Shown here: piece by piece, positions 25,800 through 34,168 of the stretch
How positions within the stretch are numbered: position 1 is the stretch's first letter
Layout of the letters: the number at the start of each line of letters is the position of its first letter
From: Pseudobutyrivibrio xylanivorans
GTDB lineage: Bacteria > Bacillota > Clostridia > Lachnospirales > Lachnospiraceae
Length of the DNA: 64,000 nt
Direction: 5' to 3'
Assembly (NCBI RefSeq): GCF_010906925.1
Contig: NZ_VTVE01000001.1
Span: 1,240,001-1,304,000 of the forward strand
The notes under the pieces: model-generated
Seen by the model: the letters and a program-made list of their open reading frames with translations, nothing else
The model's database searches: none
What the model was told of the DNA's origin: nothing
Made by a program: the position numbers and the translations under genes

Positions 25800-26771
25800 T
25801 TAAGCATCCTCTTCTTCCAAAAACTTAGCTACATCAAGAGCATGATATGTGATAATCCTATCAGCACCAGCTCTCTTCATTGCTATCATATTCTCAAGGA
25901 CAATTCTCTTTTCATCAATCCAGCCATTGGCAGCAGCTGCCTTAACCATTGAGTACTCGCCACTTACATTGTAGGTGATAAAAGGAACATCGAAACACTC
26001 TCTTGCCTCTTTCATAATATCAAGATATGCAAGAGCAGGCTTTACGATAATCATATCTGCTCCCTCTTCCAAATCATCCTCTATCTCGCGCATAGCCTCA
26101 CGACCGTTTGCCGGATCCATCTGGTATGACTTTCTGTCTCCAAAATGAGGAGCAGAACCAGCTGCATCTCTAAATGGTCCATAGTAACCTGAAGCAAATT
26201 TAGCACTGTAGCTAAGGATTGGTGTATTGATAAATGAAGCCTCATCAAGAGCAGCTCTAATAGCCGCAACTCTTCCATCCATCATATCAGAAGGAGCCAC
26301 AATATCAGCTCCAGCCTTAGCCATTGAAACTGCCATCTTTGCAAGGAGTGGCAAGGTCTCGTCATTTAATATATGCCCCTCACATACTAGTCCGCAGTGA
26401 CCATGAGAAGTATATTCACAGAGACAAACATCCGCAATTACGATTAAAGTAGGATATTTTTCTTTTATGTGTCTTATGCATCTTTGTGTGATGCCATTGT
26501 CATCGTAAGCTCCAGTTCCCTTTTCATCCTTGTGCTTTGGAATTCCAAAAAGTAATACTGCAGGGATTTTAGCAGCAATAACTCTATCAAGCTCCTCATT
26601 AATCCTATCTAGAGAATATTGATAAATACCTGGCATAGATGGAACCTCATTTTTTATTCCATCCCCCTCTGCCACAAACATAGGATAAATCAAATCCTTA
26701 ACACTTACTTCATGCTCCCTAACGAAGCTTCTCATCTCTTTTGTCTGTCTTAGTCTTCTAAATCGTCTCAT
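25800..26771 (-). CDS. hemB: Porphobilinogen synthase (5-aminolevulinate dehydratase)
   Basis: Joins two 5-aminolevulinate to porphobilinogen. 323 residues. The metal-binding cysteine region DVCLCEYTSHGHCG is present, pointing to a zinc enzyme; Schiff-base lysines are in SYSAKFASGYYGPF and MIIVKPALAYLD. It overlaps hemA by 14 bp and hemL by a few bases, so the three are translationally coupled. Confidence 0.95.
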   Translation of the reverse strand: MRRFRRLRQTKEMRSFVREHEVSVKDLIYPMFVAEGDGIKNEVPSMPGIYQYSLDRINEELDRVIAAKIPAVLLFGIPKHKDEKGTGAYDDNGITQRCIRHIKEKYPTLIVIADVCLCEYTSHGHCGLVCEGHILNDETLPLLAKMAVSMAKAGADIVAPSDMMDGRVAAIRAALDEASFINTPILSYSAKFASGYYGPFRDAAGSAPHFGDRKSYQMDPANGREAMREIEDDLEEGADMIIVKPALAYLDIMKEARECFDVPFITYNVSGEYSMVKAAAANGWIDEKRIVLENMIAMKRAGADRIITYHALDVAKFLEEEDA

Positions 26772-27882
26772 TTTCCACTTCCTGCATCTTATTTAAAACA
26801 TTTATAAAACTCTCAAATTCATCAGAAGAAGCAACATCTCTATACTTGTAAACGAAGTGTTCAAAATCTTCCTTTCGCGATTTCTTCATTGCTTCAAAAG
26901 CATCTCTATTATTATGAAATGTTAAATCTTTTAGTAAAGTATCCATTTCATCTTCTATGATTGCTTCTCCGTTTTCTTTTTCCTTTGATTTAAGTCTGTT
27001 ATTTTCTTTTGCAATAGCTGTAAAATCATCAATGGAAATCAGCTGACTTCCCTTGATATTTACAACATCCTCATCTATATCCCTAGGAACCGCCAGGTCT
27101 ACAAAAAGTCTCTTTTTATCATCAAGACCTAGGTTCTTAATGGCACCATAAGTAATTGTATAGTGAGGACCTCTGGTAGCCGATACTATCACATCCATAT
27201 CCTTAACATAATCATATCTCTCTGAATATGGAATGGATTTAGCATTAGGATTGCTAATGTGATGAATATGCTTTGTAGCATATATCTCACAGTCCCCATA
27301 GGACAACAAATTCAAAAGCACCTTGTTGCCTGTATCACCGGTGGCTCCCATAATCATGACCTTTTTCTTGCCACGCTTATAGTTATGAATTTTAGTGGCC
27401 GCAAGAGATGCTATAGAAACCGAGGTCTTAGAAAGCTTTGTCCTTGTCTTTATTTTCTTGGCGCAACTAATGGCCGCCTGGAAGATAGTATTTAATTCAT
27501 AATTCGTATATCCGTTATCCTTAGAAAAAGAATAGGCCGTTTTAATCTGACCTAGTATCTCATCCTCTCCAAGAACCATGGAATCAAAACCAGCTGTAAC
27601 ATGAAATAGATGAGAAACCGCTCCATTTCCATCAAAGAATAAAAGCTGTTCCTTAAGCTCATCTATATCCACCCCAGCCATATCAGCCCAAACAGATATA
27701 ACCTTAGATGCCTTACCAACACCATATATCTCACATCTGTTGCATGTGTTCAGATATACAATCTGCTCAAAGCCTATTTCCTTTAGTCTCTCTAAAAGTA
27801 ATATTCTCTTGTCATCATCAAAAGAAAGCTTCTCCCTAAACTCAGCCATAGCTTTCTTATGATTCAACGAAACTACAAACAT
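26758..27882 (-). CDS. hemA: Glutamyl-tRNA reductase
   Basis: First step of C5 tetrapyrrole synthesis. About 374 residues from ATG 27882, which has AGAGGAAA in front; an upstream ATG (27909) has no good site. The catalytic cysteine is in LNTCNRCEIYG, GFDSMVLGEDEILGQIK follows, and MIMGATGDTGNKVL is the NADPH motif (GATGDTG is a slight variant). Heme biosynthesis proper is not otherwise represented, so in this context the product may serve siroheme for sulfite reductase. Its promoter carries the second sulfur-type operator only. Confidence 0.93.
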   Translation of the reverse strand: MFVVSLNHKKAMAEFREKLSFDDDKRILLLERLKEIGFEQIVYLNTCNRCEIYGVGKASKVISVWADMAGVDIDELKEQLLFFDGNGAVSHLFHVTAGFDSMVLGEDEILGQIKTAYSFSKDNGYTNYELNTIFQAAISCAKKIKTRTKLSKTSVSIASLAATKIHNYKRGKKKVMIMGATGDTGNKVLLNLLSYGDCEIYATKHIHHISNPNAKSIPYSERYDYVKDMDVIVSATRGPHYTITYGAIKNLGLDDKKRLFVDLAVPRDIDEDVVNIKGSQLISIDDFTAIAKENNRLKSKEKENGEAIIEDEMDTLLKDLTFHNNRDAFEAMKKSRKEDFEHFVYKYRDVASSDEFESFINVLNKMQEVENETI

Positions 27883-27901
27883 AACATTTTCCTCTATACA
27901 T

Positions 27902-27937
27902 AAAAACAAACTTCATCATCAGATAAAGTTTGTTTTT
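27902..27937 (-). promoter_or_regulatory. Hairpin in the hemA leader
   Basis: A 12-bp stem pairs AAAAACAAACTT with AAGTTTGTTTTT around a 12-nt loop, starting close to the predicted transcript start and ending in the T-run just before hemA. It could act as an early attenuator or as a 5' stabiliser. No function is proved by the sequence. Confidence 0.5.
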
Positions 27938-27970
27938 ACTATAATTATAATTACCTACATGGTCAATAGG
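27938..27970 (-). promoter_or_regulatory. hemA promoter with sulfur-type operator
   Basis: On the minus strand -35 TTGACC (27961-27966), 17-bp spacer, -10 TATAGT (27938-27943). Operator ACCTACATGGTCAATAGG (27953-27970) overlaps the -35 just as at metY (3168) and the metK operon (53366). The upstream 35-bp dyad is absent at the expected position (27991-28025). Confidence 0.7.
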
Positions 27971-28006
27971 ATTTTACTTATTTAATTCTTTGAATCAATG
28001 CCAGCT

Positions 28007-28651
28007 TTAGTCACTAACTCCAATCAACTCTTCTACTGAACAATTAAGCACTTTGCTGAGAGATATCACAGTGGAAACTGAAGCCTTACTAATATCTTTT
28101 GCACCAATTTCATATTGCTGAAGTGTACGCAGATTAATTCCTGCTTCTTTAGATAGTTGACTTTGAGATAATCCCAAAGCTCTTCTATAGGCTTGGAGTC
28201 TATTGACTGTATCCGACTCCTTATACTTTGTAATAATCAGATCTACTATTTTTTGCTCGTCCATCTCATGATATGGATGGTACTTATCCATAAGCTCAGA
28301 CATACTAATAACTTTTTGAATATCTTTAAAACTCATCCCTGTATACCACTGGAAATAGGCTAGCACCCATCCTGTCCAATATTCTATAGAAGGATTTATA
28401 AAAATAGGTTGGGTGAGATTGATTTCACATGCATTAGTTTTTAGAACAATATCTGCTACTAATTCAGCTCCCGATTTTCCTGAAATATATTTAGGATTTC
28501 CAACCTGGAACTGCTGGGCTATTCCAGAAGCTATAAATAAATGCATAAAATAGTCTAAATCAAATTTGTATATAGATGCCGCAGTCTCGAAAGCTTCTGC
28601 CAGATTGGTCATTGCATCATTTAAATATATCTGATTATAAGAATGTAGCAT
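28007..28651 (-). CDS. XRE-type helix-turn-helix protein, probable antitoxin
   Basis: 214 residues. A C-terminal XRE DNA-binding domain (about 150-212) contains LGLSQSQLSKEAGINLRTLQQYE. The N-terminal 140 residues resemble the DUF3791/DUF3990-associated alpha-helical type, without catalytic motifs I can identify. It starts 4 bp after the DUF3990 gene, which is typical of a toxin-antitoxin pair with an autoregulating partner. Two palindromes in the shared promoter (29317-29359) are the likely targets. Confidence 0.75.
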   Translation of the reverse strand: MLHSYNQIYLNDAMTNLAEAFETAASIYKFDLDYFMHLFIASGIAQQFQVGNPKYISGKSGAELVADIVLKTNACEINLTQPIFINPSIEYWTGWVLAYFQWYTGMSFKDIQKVISMSELMDKYHPYHEMDEQKIVDLIITKYKESDTVNRLQAYRRALGLSQSQLSKEAGINLRTLQQYEIGAKDISKASVSTVISLSKVLNCSVEELIGVSD

Positions 28652-28655
28652 CAGC

Positions 28656-29306
28656 CTACTCCTTTCGCATTAAATCTATTAAGTAAGTTCCGTTTCTATC
28701 CATTGTATTTGTGATATTTCTATAGTTTGCTCTCGCAGTTGAATTCCTAACTGTTTTTTTCAAATAATAATCATTACAGTCCACCGGTATAGCTTCGATA
28801 AATTTCAGCCTAGAAAAAGCTTTTTCACTTTTTATAAAGTACTGCATACCTAGCTCGCCTAAATACATTGCCTGCTCCAATTGTGCCAAACTTATCGAAT
28901 TAGATATAAAGCCTCTTGCAAATGCAAAATAAGAATCATCGGCTCTGTACCCAACAATAACATCATATCCATCCAAGGAAACATGATAATTCTTCTTTAA
29001 AAATGTCAACCCCTCCTGAGCTACAGGTGTATTAAGTCCAACCACTCTATGCTCAAGAAGAACAGTAAGCCAATGTAAGATACTATAATCTTCTCCATTT
29101 AAATTTAAGATTCTCAACCCCTTAACAGGCAACTCGTATGCATTAACAAATCCATCTCTTCCCTCATCAACTGCCCATTCTTTTGCAAGTTCGATGTGCC
29201 TAGTGCAATATAGTCCCTGACCGTAGTCATTATATATTTTTCCTAACTTCATTTTAGGTTCAGCTATTATTTTATCCGAACCATGATATAAGGTAATATT
29301 ATCCAT
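28656..29306 (-). CDS. DUF3990 protein, probable ADP-ribosyltransferase-type toxin
   Basis: 216 residues. It opens ITLYHGSDKII, then GQGLYCTRHIELAKEWA, features of DUF3990, which belongs to the ADP-ribosyltransferase-like clan (YHGS start, then a Y/T and E region). First gene of a two-gene unit with an XRE protein. By family context the pair is a candidate toxin-antitoxin or phage-defence module. Activity is inferred; I cannot place the catalytic Glu with certainty. Confidence 0.75.
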   Translation of the reverse strand: MDNITLYHGSDKIIAEPKMKLGKIYNDYGQGLYCTRHIELAKEWAVDEGRDGFVNAYELPVKGLRILNLNGEDYSILHWLTVLLEHRVVGLNTPVAQEGLTFLKKNYHVSLDGYDVIVGYRADDSYFAFARGFISNSISLAQLEQAMYLGELGMQYFIKSEKAFSRLKFIEAIPVDCNDYYLKKTVRNSTARANYRNITNTMDRNGTYLIDLMRKE

Positions 29307-29316
29307 TCCGCCTCCT

Positions 29317-29367
29317 ATACTTCTTTAGAAGTATATATATTATAACTCCTCAGAAGTATAAAGACAA
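29317..29367 (-). promoter_or_regulatory. Promoter and twin palindromic operators of the DUF3990-XRE unit
   Basis: On the minus strand -35 TTGTCT (29362-29367), 17-bp spacer, -10 TATAAT (29339-29344). Palindrome ATACTTCTTTAGAAGTAT (29317-29334) lies downstream of the -10. A second, imperfect copy ATAACTCCTCAGAAGTAT (29342-29359) lies between -10 and -35. Two matching dyads around one promoter fit autorepression by the XRE protein. Confidence 0.75.
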
Positions 29368-29500
29368 GAATCGTTCGGGTGTAGTTGATACAAATTTCGT
29401 TAATCACATTGTTTTCTTTTAATATCTGTACTAAATATATATATACAACGATAGATTATGAAACTACAATGGTTGCTGTAAGATCCGGGTCCAACGATAC

Positions 29501-29526
29501 GGTGTGGGTGTCCCACACCATTTTTT
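29501..29526 (+). terminator. Rho-independent terminator on the plus strand
   Basis: Stem GGTGTGGG with CCCACACC, 3-nt loop, followed by ATTTTTT. It has the form of a strong terminator on the plus strand, yet no plus-strand gene ends here, hence the suggestion of a small RNA upstream. Confidence 0.7.
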
Positions 29527-29573
29527 ATTATGAGGAGGACATGAAAAAGATAAGCATTTTCATAACACTATCT

Positions 29574-29605
29574 CAAAAAAATGGCGGGAAATTCTTCCCG
29601 CCTAC
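29574..29605 (-). terminator. Terminator of the polyamine operon
   Basis: Read on the minus strand: GGCGGGAA, short loop, TTCCCGCC, then ATTTTTTTG. It lies about 115 bp after the aguB stop, the only strong terminator on that side. Confidence 0.8.
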
Positions 29606-29719
29606 GGTGATCCAAAGGACTCTCGCCCAGATTACCATTATAATATCGTAGACCAGTACATATCAAAAGAATCACGTCCCGCCGGCCATAACATGCTTAA
29701 TACCTGAACATTATGAAAT

Positions 29720-30595
29720 TTATTTAGCTATATCCCCATAGCACTCTGGTCTGCGGTCTCTAAAGATGCCCCAGCTCATTCGATTAACTGCGATCTCGTC
29801 TAAATCGTAGGTGTGGAGGAGGATTTCTTCCTTGTCACGGGATGCATCTGCAACAATATCTCCTGTTTCATCTGTCATAAATGAACTGCCGTAGAAATTA
29901 AGGCTAGAGGACTGGCCTCCATTTTCCTTGGAAGGAGTAACCTCCTCAAGGCCGATTCGGTTGGCTGCAATAACAGGCATCAGATTGCTTCCAGCATGTC
30001 CTTGCATGCATCTTCTCCAATGAGGCATGCTGTCGCACTCGATTATAGGCTCGCTGCCGATTGCAGTTGGGTAAAATAGAAGCTCTGCTCCCTGAAGAGC
30101 CATACAGCGAGCTGTCTCTGGGAACCACTGATCCCAGCAGATGCCCACACCGATTTTGCCATATCTAGTATCCCATACCTTAAAACCTGTGTTTCCAGGT
30201 GTGAAATAGAATTTCTCCTGATAGAAATGGTCGTCAGGAATATGGGTCTTTCTGTATACTCCAAGAACTGCACCATCAGCGTCTATGATAGCCACACTAT
30301 TATAGAGTACATTTCCATCTTTTTCGTAGAAGCTAACAGGAATAACTACTGACCATTCCTTTGCCACAGCCTGAAAATGCTTCACAGCATCATTTTCTTC
30401 CACTGATTTTGCAAAATCATAATATTCGTACTGTCGCTCTTGGCAGAAATACTGTCGCTCGAAAAGCTCTGGGAGAAGAATAATCTGAGCCCCCTCACTG
30501 GCTGCCTTTCTTACCATTGCATCCGCCTTTTCGATATTCTCTTTTACGATTTTGGTGCAGCTCATCTGAATAGCTGCTACAGTATTTTTTCTCAT
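29720..30595 (-). CDS. aguB: N-carbamoylputrescine amidase
   Basis: Nitrilase-family enzyme, about 291 residues, releasing putrescine, ammonia and CO2 from N-carbamoylputrescine. Catalytic triad regions: Glu in LLPELFERQYF, Lys in YRKTHIPDD, Cys in GVGICWDQWFPE. The start ATG at 30595 has TTGGAG before it; a TTG 12 bases upstream is less likely. It follows aguA by 20 bp and is last in the polyamine operon. Confidence 0.93.
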   Translation of the reverse strand: MRKNTVAAIQMSCTKIVKENIEKADAMVRKAASEGAQIILLPELFERQYFCQERQYEYYDFAKSVEENDAVKHFQAVAKEWSVVIPVSFYEKDGNVLYNSVAIIDADGAVLGVYRKTHIPDDHFYQEKFYFTPGNTGFKVWDTRYGKIGVGICWDQWFPETARCMALQGAELLFYPTAIGSEPIIECDSMPHWRRCMQGHAGSNLMPVIAANRIGLEEVTPSKENGGQSSSLNFYGSSFMTDETGDIVADASRDKEEILLHTYDLDEIAVNRMSWGIFRDRRPECYGDIAK

Positions 30596-30615
30596 AATTA
30601 ACTCCAAATCTAAGA

Positions 30616-31719
30616 TTAACAGTTACATTCTGGTATCTGCTGTGTTATGCAGTGAATATTGCCACCGCCAACAATTATATCTCTTGCATAAATAGGATAA
30701 ACCCTCCTGGTTGGAAAAAGCTTTCCTAAAATATCTACTGCCACCTTGTCATTCTCATCTGAAAACTGAGGCACTATCACACCGCCATTTGAAATGTAAA
30801 AATTCACATAGGATGCAGCGAGTCGCTCTCCTACCTCTCTAACATCTTCACCATCTTCAAATTCGTATCCTTGAAGCTCTTCTTCAGTAATACAAACTGA
30901 CTGCTTTGGAATAGGAAGCTTGTGAACGGTAAAATGTCTGCCCTTAGCATCCACCTCATTCTCCAAAACATCAAGACAAGCCTTACTCATTTCATACTGT
31001 GGGTCTGTCTTGTCATCAGTCCAGGCTAGCACCACCTCTTCAGGCCCTGTAAAGGCACATACATTATCCACATGCTCATTTGTCTCATCATTATATATTC
31101 CACTAGGAAGCCAGATGACTTTTGTAGCTCCTAGGTATTCGCATAATTTGTCGGTGATTTCATACTTGCTCATCTTAGGATTGCGCCCCTTACTAAGTAA
31201 GCAAGCTTCTGTAACAAGTATAGTACCCTCACCATCTGAATGGATACTGCCGCCTTCTAATACAAAAGGATGGGCATCATAAACATCCATATCAAGAGCC
31301 TGACAAATAGCAGCCGCTGCCCTGTCATCATTGTCCCAGTGAGCGTACAGACCATCATAATCTCCTCCCCAGGCATTGAACTGCCAGTCAATTCCTCTGA
31401 CACAATTGCCATCTACAACGCAGGTTGGTCCCACATCTCTGGCCCATGCATCATCTGTAGGAATCAAAAGAGGTATTACATTATCATTTCCTGAAAATGC
31501 CTCCTCCACCTGATGAATATGCTCCTCATCAGCAAGCATCCATAGTTTTTCACTTTCGGATATAGCCGTAGCCACCTCAGTAAAAACCTTTTTAGCTGCC
31601 CTGCCCTCATAAGGCCAAGAACCAGGTCGTACTGGCCAAATCATCACACAGCCTCTGTGAGAATCATACTCTGCCGGCATATGAAATTTGTCATTTCTAG
31701 GTGTCGTCTTTAATTTCAT
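30616..31719 (-). CDS. aguA: Agmatine deiminase
   Basis: Converts agmatine to N-carbamoylputrescine. 367 residues. [13 protein letters not shown] near 92-104, [11 protein letters not shown] near 215-225, and the nucleophile C357 in [10 protein letters not shown] are all characteristic. It lies 9 bp from nspC. Together with the upstream arginine decarboxylase and aguB it gives putrescine from arginine. Confidence 0.95.
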   Translation of the reverse strand: MKLKTTPRNDKFHMPAEYDSHRGCVMIWPVRPGSWPYEGRAAKKVFTEVATAISESEKLWMLADEEHIHQVEEAFSGNDNVIPLLIPTDDAWARDVGPTCVVDGNCVRGIDWQFNAWGGDYDGLYAHWDNDDRAAAAICQALDMDVYDAHPFVLEGGSIHSDGEGTILVTEACLLSKGRNPKMSKYEITDKLCEYLGATKVIWLPSGIYNDETNEHVDNVCAFTGPEEVVLAWTDDKTDPQYEMSKACLDVLENEVDAKGRHFTVHKLPIPKQSVCITEEELQGYEFEDGEDVREVGERLAASYVNFYISNGGVIVPQFSDENDKVAVDILGKLFPTRRVYPIYARDIIVGGGNIHCITQQIPECNC

Positions 31720-31728
31720 AATTCGTAT

Positions 31729-32874
31729 TTACGATAATCGATTTTTAAAATCCTCGTATCCAAATTTCTTTATTAATTCTAGACTGCCATCTGCCTTCAG
31801 CAGGTAAATGCTAGGCAAAGGAATTCCATTAAATGTATTATTCTTAACCATTGAATAGATAGCCATATCTTCAAACACAAGTCTATCTCCTACTTTAATC
31901 TCATGGTCAAAAGAATAATCTCCTATAATATCTCCAGCCAGACAAGTATAGGAACTAAGTCTATATTCAAAAGGCTTCTCCCCCCACTGACCTGAATCCA
32001 TAAGTGGTGGACGATATGGCATCTCTAAAACATCAGGCATATGACAAGCTGCCGAACCGTCCAAAATCAATGTCTTAATATCATTATCTACGATATCTAA
32101 AACCTCAGTCACAAAATATCCTGCATCAAGCGCAATTGCCTCACCAGGCTCCAAATACACCTGCAGGTCATAAGTGGTCTTAACATGCTTAATCAGAGAA
32201 ATAAGTTTGTCAACATCATAGTCAGCTCTACTTATATGATGACCGCCTCCCATATTAAGCCATTTCATCTGTGGTAGATAATCTCCAAACTTTTCTTCAA
32301 AGGCAGAAAGTGTGGTCTCTAAGTCGTCGGAATTCTGCTCGCAAAGTGTGTGAAAATGAAGTCCTGTAACTCCATCCAAAACAGTAGAATCAGCCTCAAG
32401 AGCCTCCTTCAGCTTAACTGCAGTAACACCAAGTCTCGAACCCTTAGCACATGGGTCATAGATAGCATGGTCCTTCTGGGTAGACATCTCAGGATTAACA
32501 CGAAGTCCTATCTCCACCCCATTGTCCAGGCACATATTTTTATATTTCATAAGCTGAGCCACAGAATTAAAGATTATATGGTCGCAAATCTGAACAAGCT
32601 CAGCCATATCCGCTTCCTTGTAAGCAGGAGCAAAAACATGATTTTCCTTGCCCATCTCCTCCTTACCAAGTCGGGCTTCGTAAATTCCGCTGGCAGTAGT
32701 GCCAGCAAGAAATTTTCCAATCAATGGGTATACAGCAAAATTGGAAAACGCCTTTTGTGCAAGCAAAATCTTGCATCCAGCCTCAGTCTGAACTCGGTCT
32801 AAAACCCTTAGATTTTCAATTAATTTTCCCTCATCTATAACGTAAGATGGAGTCTCAACTTTTGAAATAAACAT
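31729..32874 (-). CDS. nspC: Carboxynorspermidine/carboxyspermidine decarboxylase
   Basis: PLP enzyme of the alanine-racemase-fold decarboxylase group, about 381 residues. The lysine is in LLAQKAFSNFA (about residue 40), with GLHFHTLCEQN and YLEPGEAIAL present. It removes the carboxyl from carboxyspermidine to make spermidine. The start ATG at 32874 has TGAGG 5 bases before; a longer frame overlaps the upstream gene. Its partner synthase is immediately upstream. Confidence 0.93.
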   Translation of the reverse strand: MFISKVETPSYVIDEGKLIENLRVLDRVQTEAGCKILLAQKAFSNFAVYPLIGKFLAGTTASGIYEARLGKEEMGKENHVFAPAYKEADMAELVQICDHIIFNSVAQLMKYKNMCLDNGVEIGLRVNPEMSTQKDHAIYDPCAKGSRLGVTAVKLKEALEADSTVLDGVTGLHFHTLCEQNSDDLETTLSAFEEKFGDYLPQMKWLNMGGGHHISRADYDVDKLISLIKHVKTTYDLQVYLEPGEAIALDAGYFVTEVLDIVDNDIKTLILDGSAACHMPDVLEMPYRPPLMDSGQWGEKPFEYRLSSYTCLAGDIIGDYSFDHEIKVGDRLVFEDMAIYSMVKNNTFNGIPLPSIYLLKADGSLELIKKFGYEDFKNRLS

Positions 32875-32893
32875 CTCTACCTCAGTCAAATAA

Positions 32894-34153
32894 TTAATCA
32901 ACAAGCACTGGATTCTCTACAACCTGCCATGGCAAGCCCCACTTATTAAGTGCCTCCATGTATGGATCCGGATCAAATTCATCAGTTGTAAATACACCTG
33001 GATTCTTCCACTGTCCTGTAACAACCATCATGGCACCAATCATAGCTGGCACACCTGTTGTGTAGGAAATTGCCTGTGAGCCAACCTCCTTGTAGCACTC
33101 CTGATGATCGCATACATTATAAATGTAAATAGAGCGCTCCTTGCCATCCTTGATACCTGTAAAGATACAGCCAATATTTGTCTTACCAACAGTTCTAGGA
33201 CCAAGTGATGCTGGATCTGGAAGAAGTGCCTTTAAAAACTGAATTGGAACAATTTCCTGTCCATTGAAATTGATTGGAGTTGTAGAAAGCATACCAACAT
33301 TCTCAAGACAATTCATATGAGTAAGGTAGCTCTGTCCAAATGTCATAAAGAAACGAATTCTCTTAACCTCTGGCATATTACGTCCAAGAGCCTCAATTTC
33401 CTCATGGTGAAGAAGATACATATCCTTCTTGCCCACTCCATCAAAATCGTATTCTCTCTTAATGCTCATGGCTGGGATTTCAACCCACTTACCATTTTCC
33501 ATATATGAGCCAGGGGCTGAAACCTCACGAAGATTAATCTCTGGGTTAAAGTTTGTTGCAAATGGATAACCGTGGTCTCCACCATTGCAATCCAGAATAT
33601 CTATCGTATGAATCTCATCAAAATAATGTTTCTTAGCATAGGCTGCAAATACTGATGTAACACCAGGATCAAAGCCTGTTCCTAAAAGCGCAGTAAGTCC
33701 CGCATTTTTAAATTTATCCTCATAAGCCCACTGCCAGCTGTAATCAAAATATGCTGAAAATCCTAAGTCCTTGCATCTCTTCTCATATATTGCTCTCCAC
33801 TGAGGGTCGTCAGTATCCTCTGGCTCATAGTTTGCAGTATCAATATAATCAACTCCTGCTGCAAGGCATGCATCCATGATTGTAAGATCCTGATAAGGAA
33901 GTGCCACATTAAGCACAGCATCAGGAGCATAATCCTTAATAAGCTTTGTAAGAGCATCAACATCATCTGCATCAATCTGAGCTGTCTTAATAACAGTCTT
34001 TGTTGTGTCCTGAAGCTTCTCTTTCATTGCCTCACACTTAGAGACAGTTCTGCTTGCAATCATGATTTCTTCGAAAACGTCGCTATTCTGGCAGCACTTT
34101 GAAATTGCAACCTGTGCTACGCCACCACATCCAATAATTAATAATCTAGCCAT
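32894..34153 (-). CDS. Carboxynorspermidine/carboxyspermidine synthase
   Basis: Saccharopine dehydrogenase-like NADPH enzyme, 419 residues, that condenses a diamine with aspartate semialdehyde. Rossmann motif LLIIGCGGVAQVAI at the N-terminus; GTGFDPGVTSVFAAYAKK near 156-173 is a family signature. Its position just before nspC identifies it as CASDH rather than lysine pathway Lys1. With nspC it gives spermidine without decarboxylated SAM. Confidence 0.92.
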   Translation of the reverse strand: MARLLIIGCGGVAQVAISKCCQNSDVFEEIMIASRTVSKCEAMKEKLQDTTKTVIKTAQIDADDVDALTKLIKDYAPDAVLNVALPYQDLTIMDACLAAGVDYIDTANYEPEDTDDPQWRAIYEKRCKDLGFSAYFDYSWQWAYEDKFKNAGLTALLGTGFDPGVTSVFAAYAKKHYFDEIHTIDILDCNGGDHGYPFATNFNPEINLREVSAPGSYMENGKWVEIPAMSIKREYDFDGVGKKDMYLLHHEEIEALGRNMPEVKRIRFFMTFGQSYLTHMNCLENVGMLSTTPINFNGQEIVPIQFLKALLPDPASLGPRTVGKTNIGCIFTGIKDGKERSIYIYNVCDHQECYKEVGSQAISYTTGVPAMIGAMMVVTGQWKNPGVFTTDEFDPDPYMEALNKWGLPWQVVENPVLVD

Positions 34154-34168
34154 TTTATACTCTCCTAT

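Larger units (their letters stand above)
29368..29719. other. Intergenic stretch with two opposed terminators and no clear gene
   Basis: Apart from the two terminators (29501-29526 plus, 29574-29605 minus) I see no protein gene with family features. A plus-strand ATG at 29541 has a strong GAGGAGG but runs through the minus-strand terminator and encodes only about 36 residues. A weak plus-strand promoter (TTGTTT, 17 bp, TAAATA near 29411-29440) would make an RNA of about 80 nt ending at the first terminator. Evidence for it is slight. Confidence 0.35.

Noticed and set aside
29541-29651. Small plus-strand ORF with GAGGAGG ribosome site
   Set aside because: It encodes about 36 residues without family features and runs through the minus-strand terminator stem. 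The match to a ribosome site may be chance.
29607-29700. Possible IS3-type transposase remnant on the minus strand (YYNGNLGESPLDHRRR)
   Set aside because: The likeness to IS3 C-termini (YYN...L-P-E) is slight, the stretch is under 30 residues and no inverted repeats were found.
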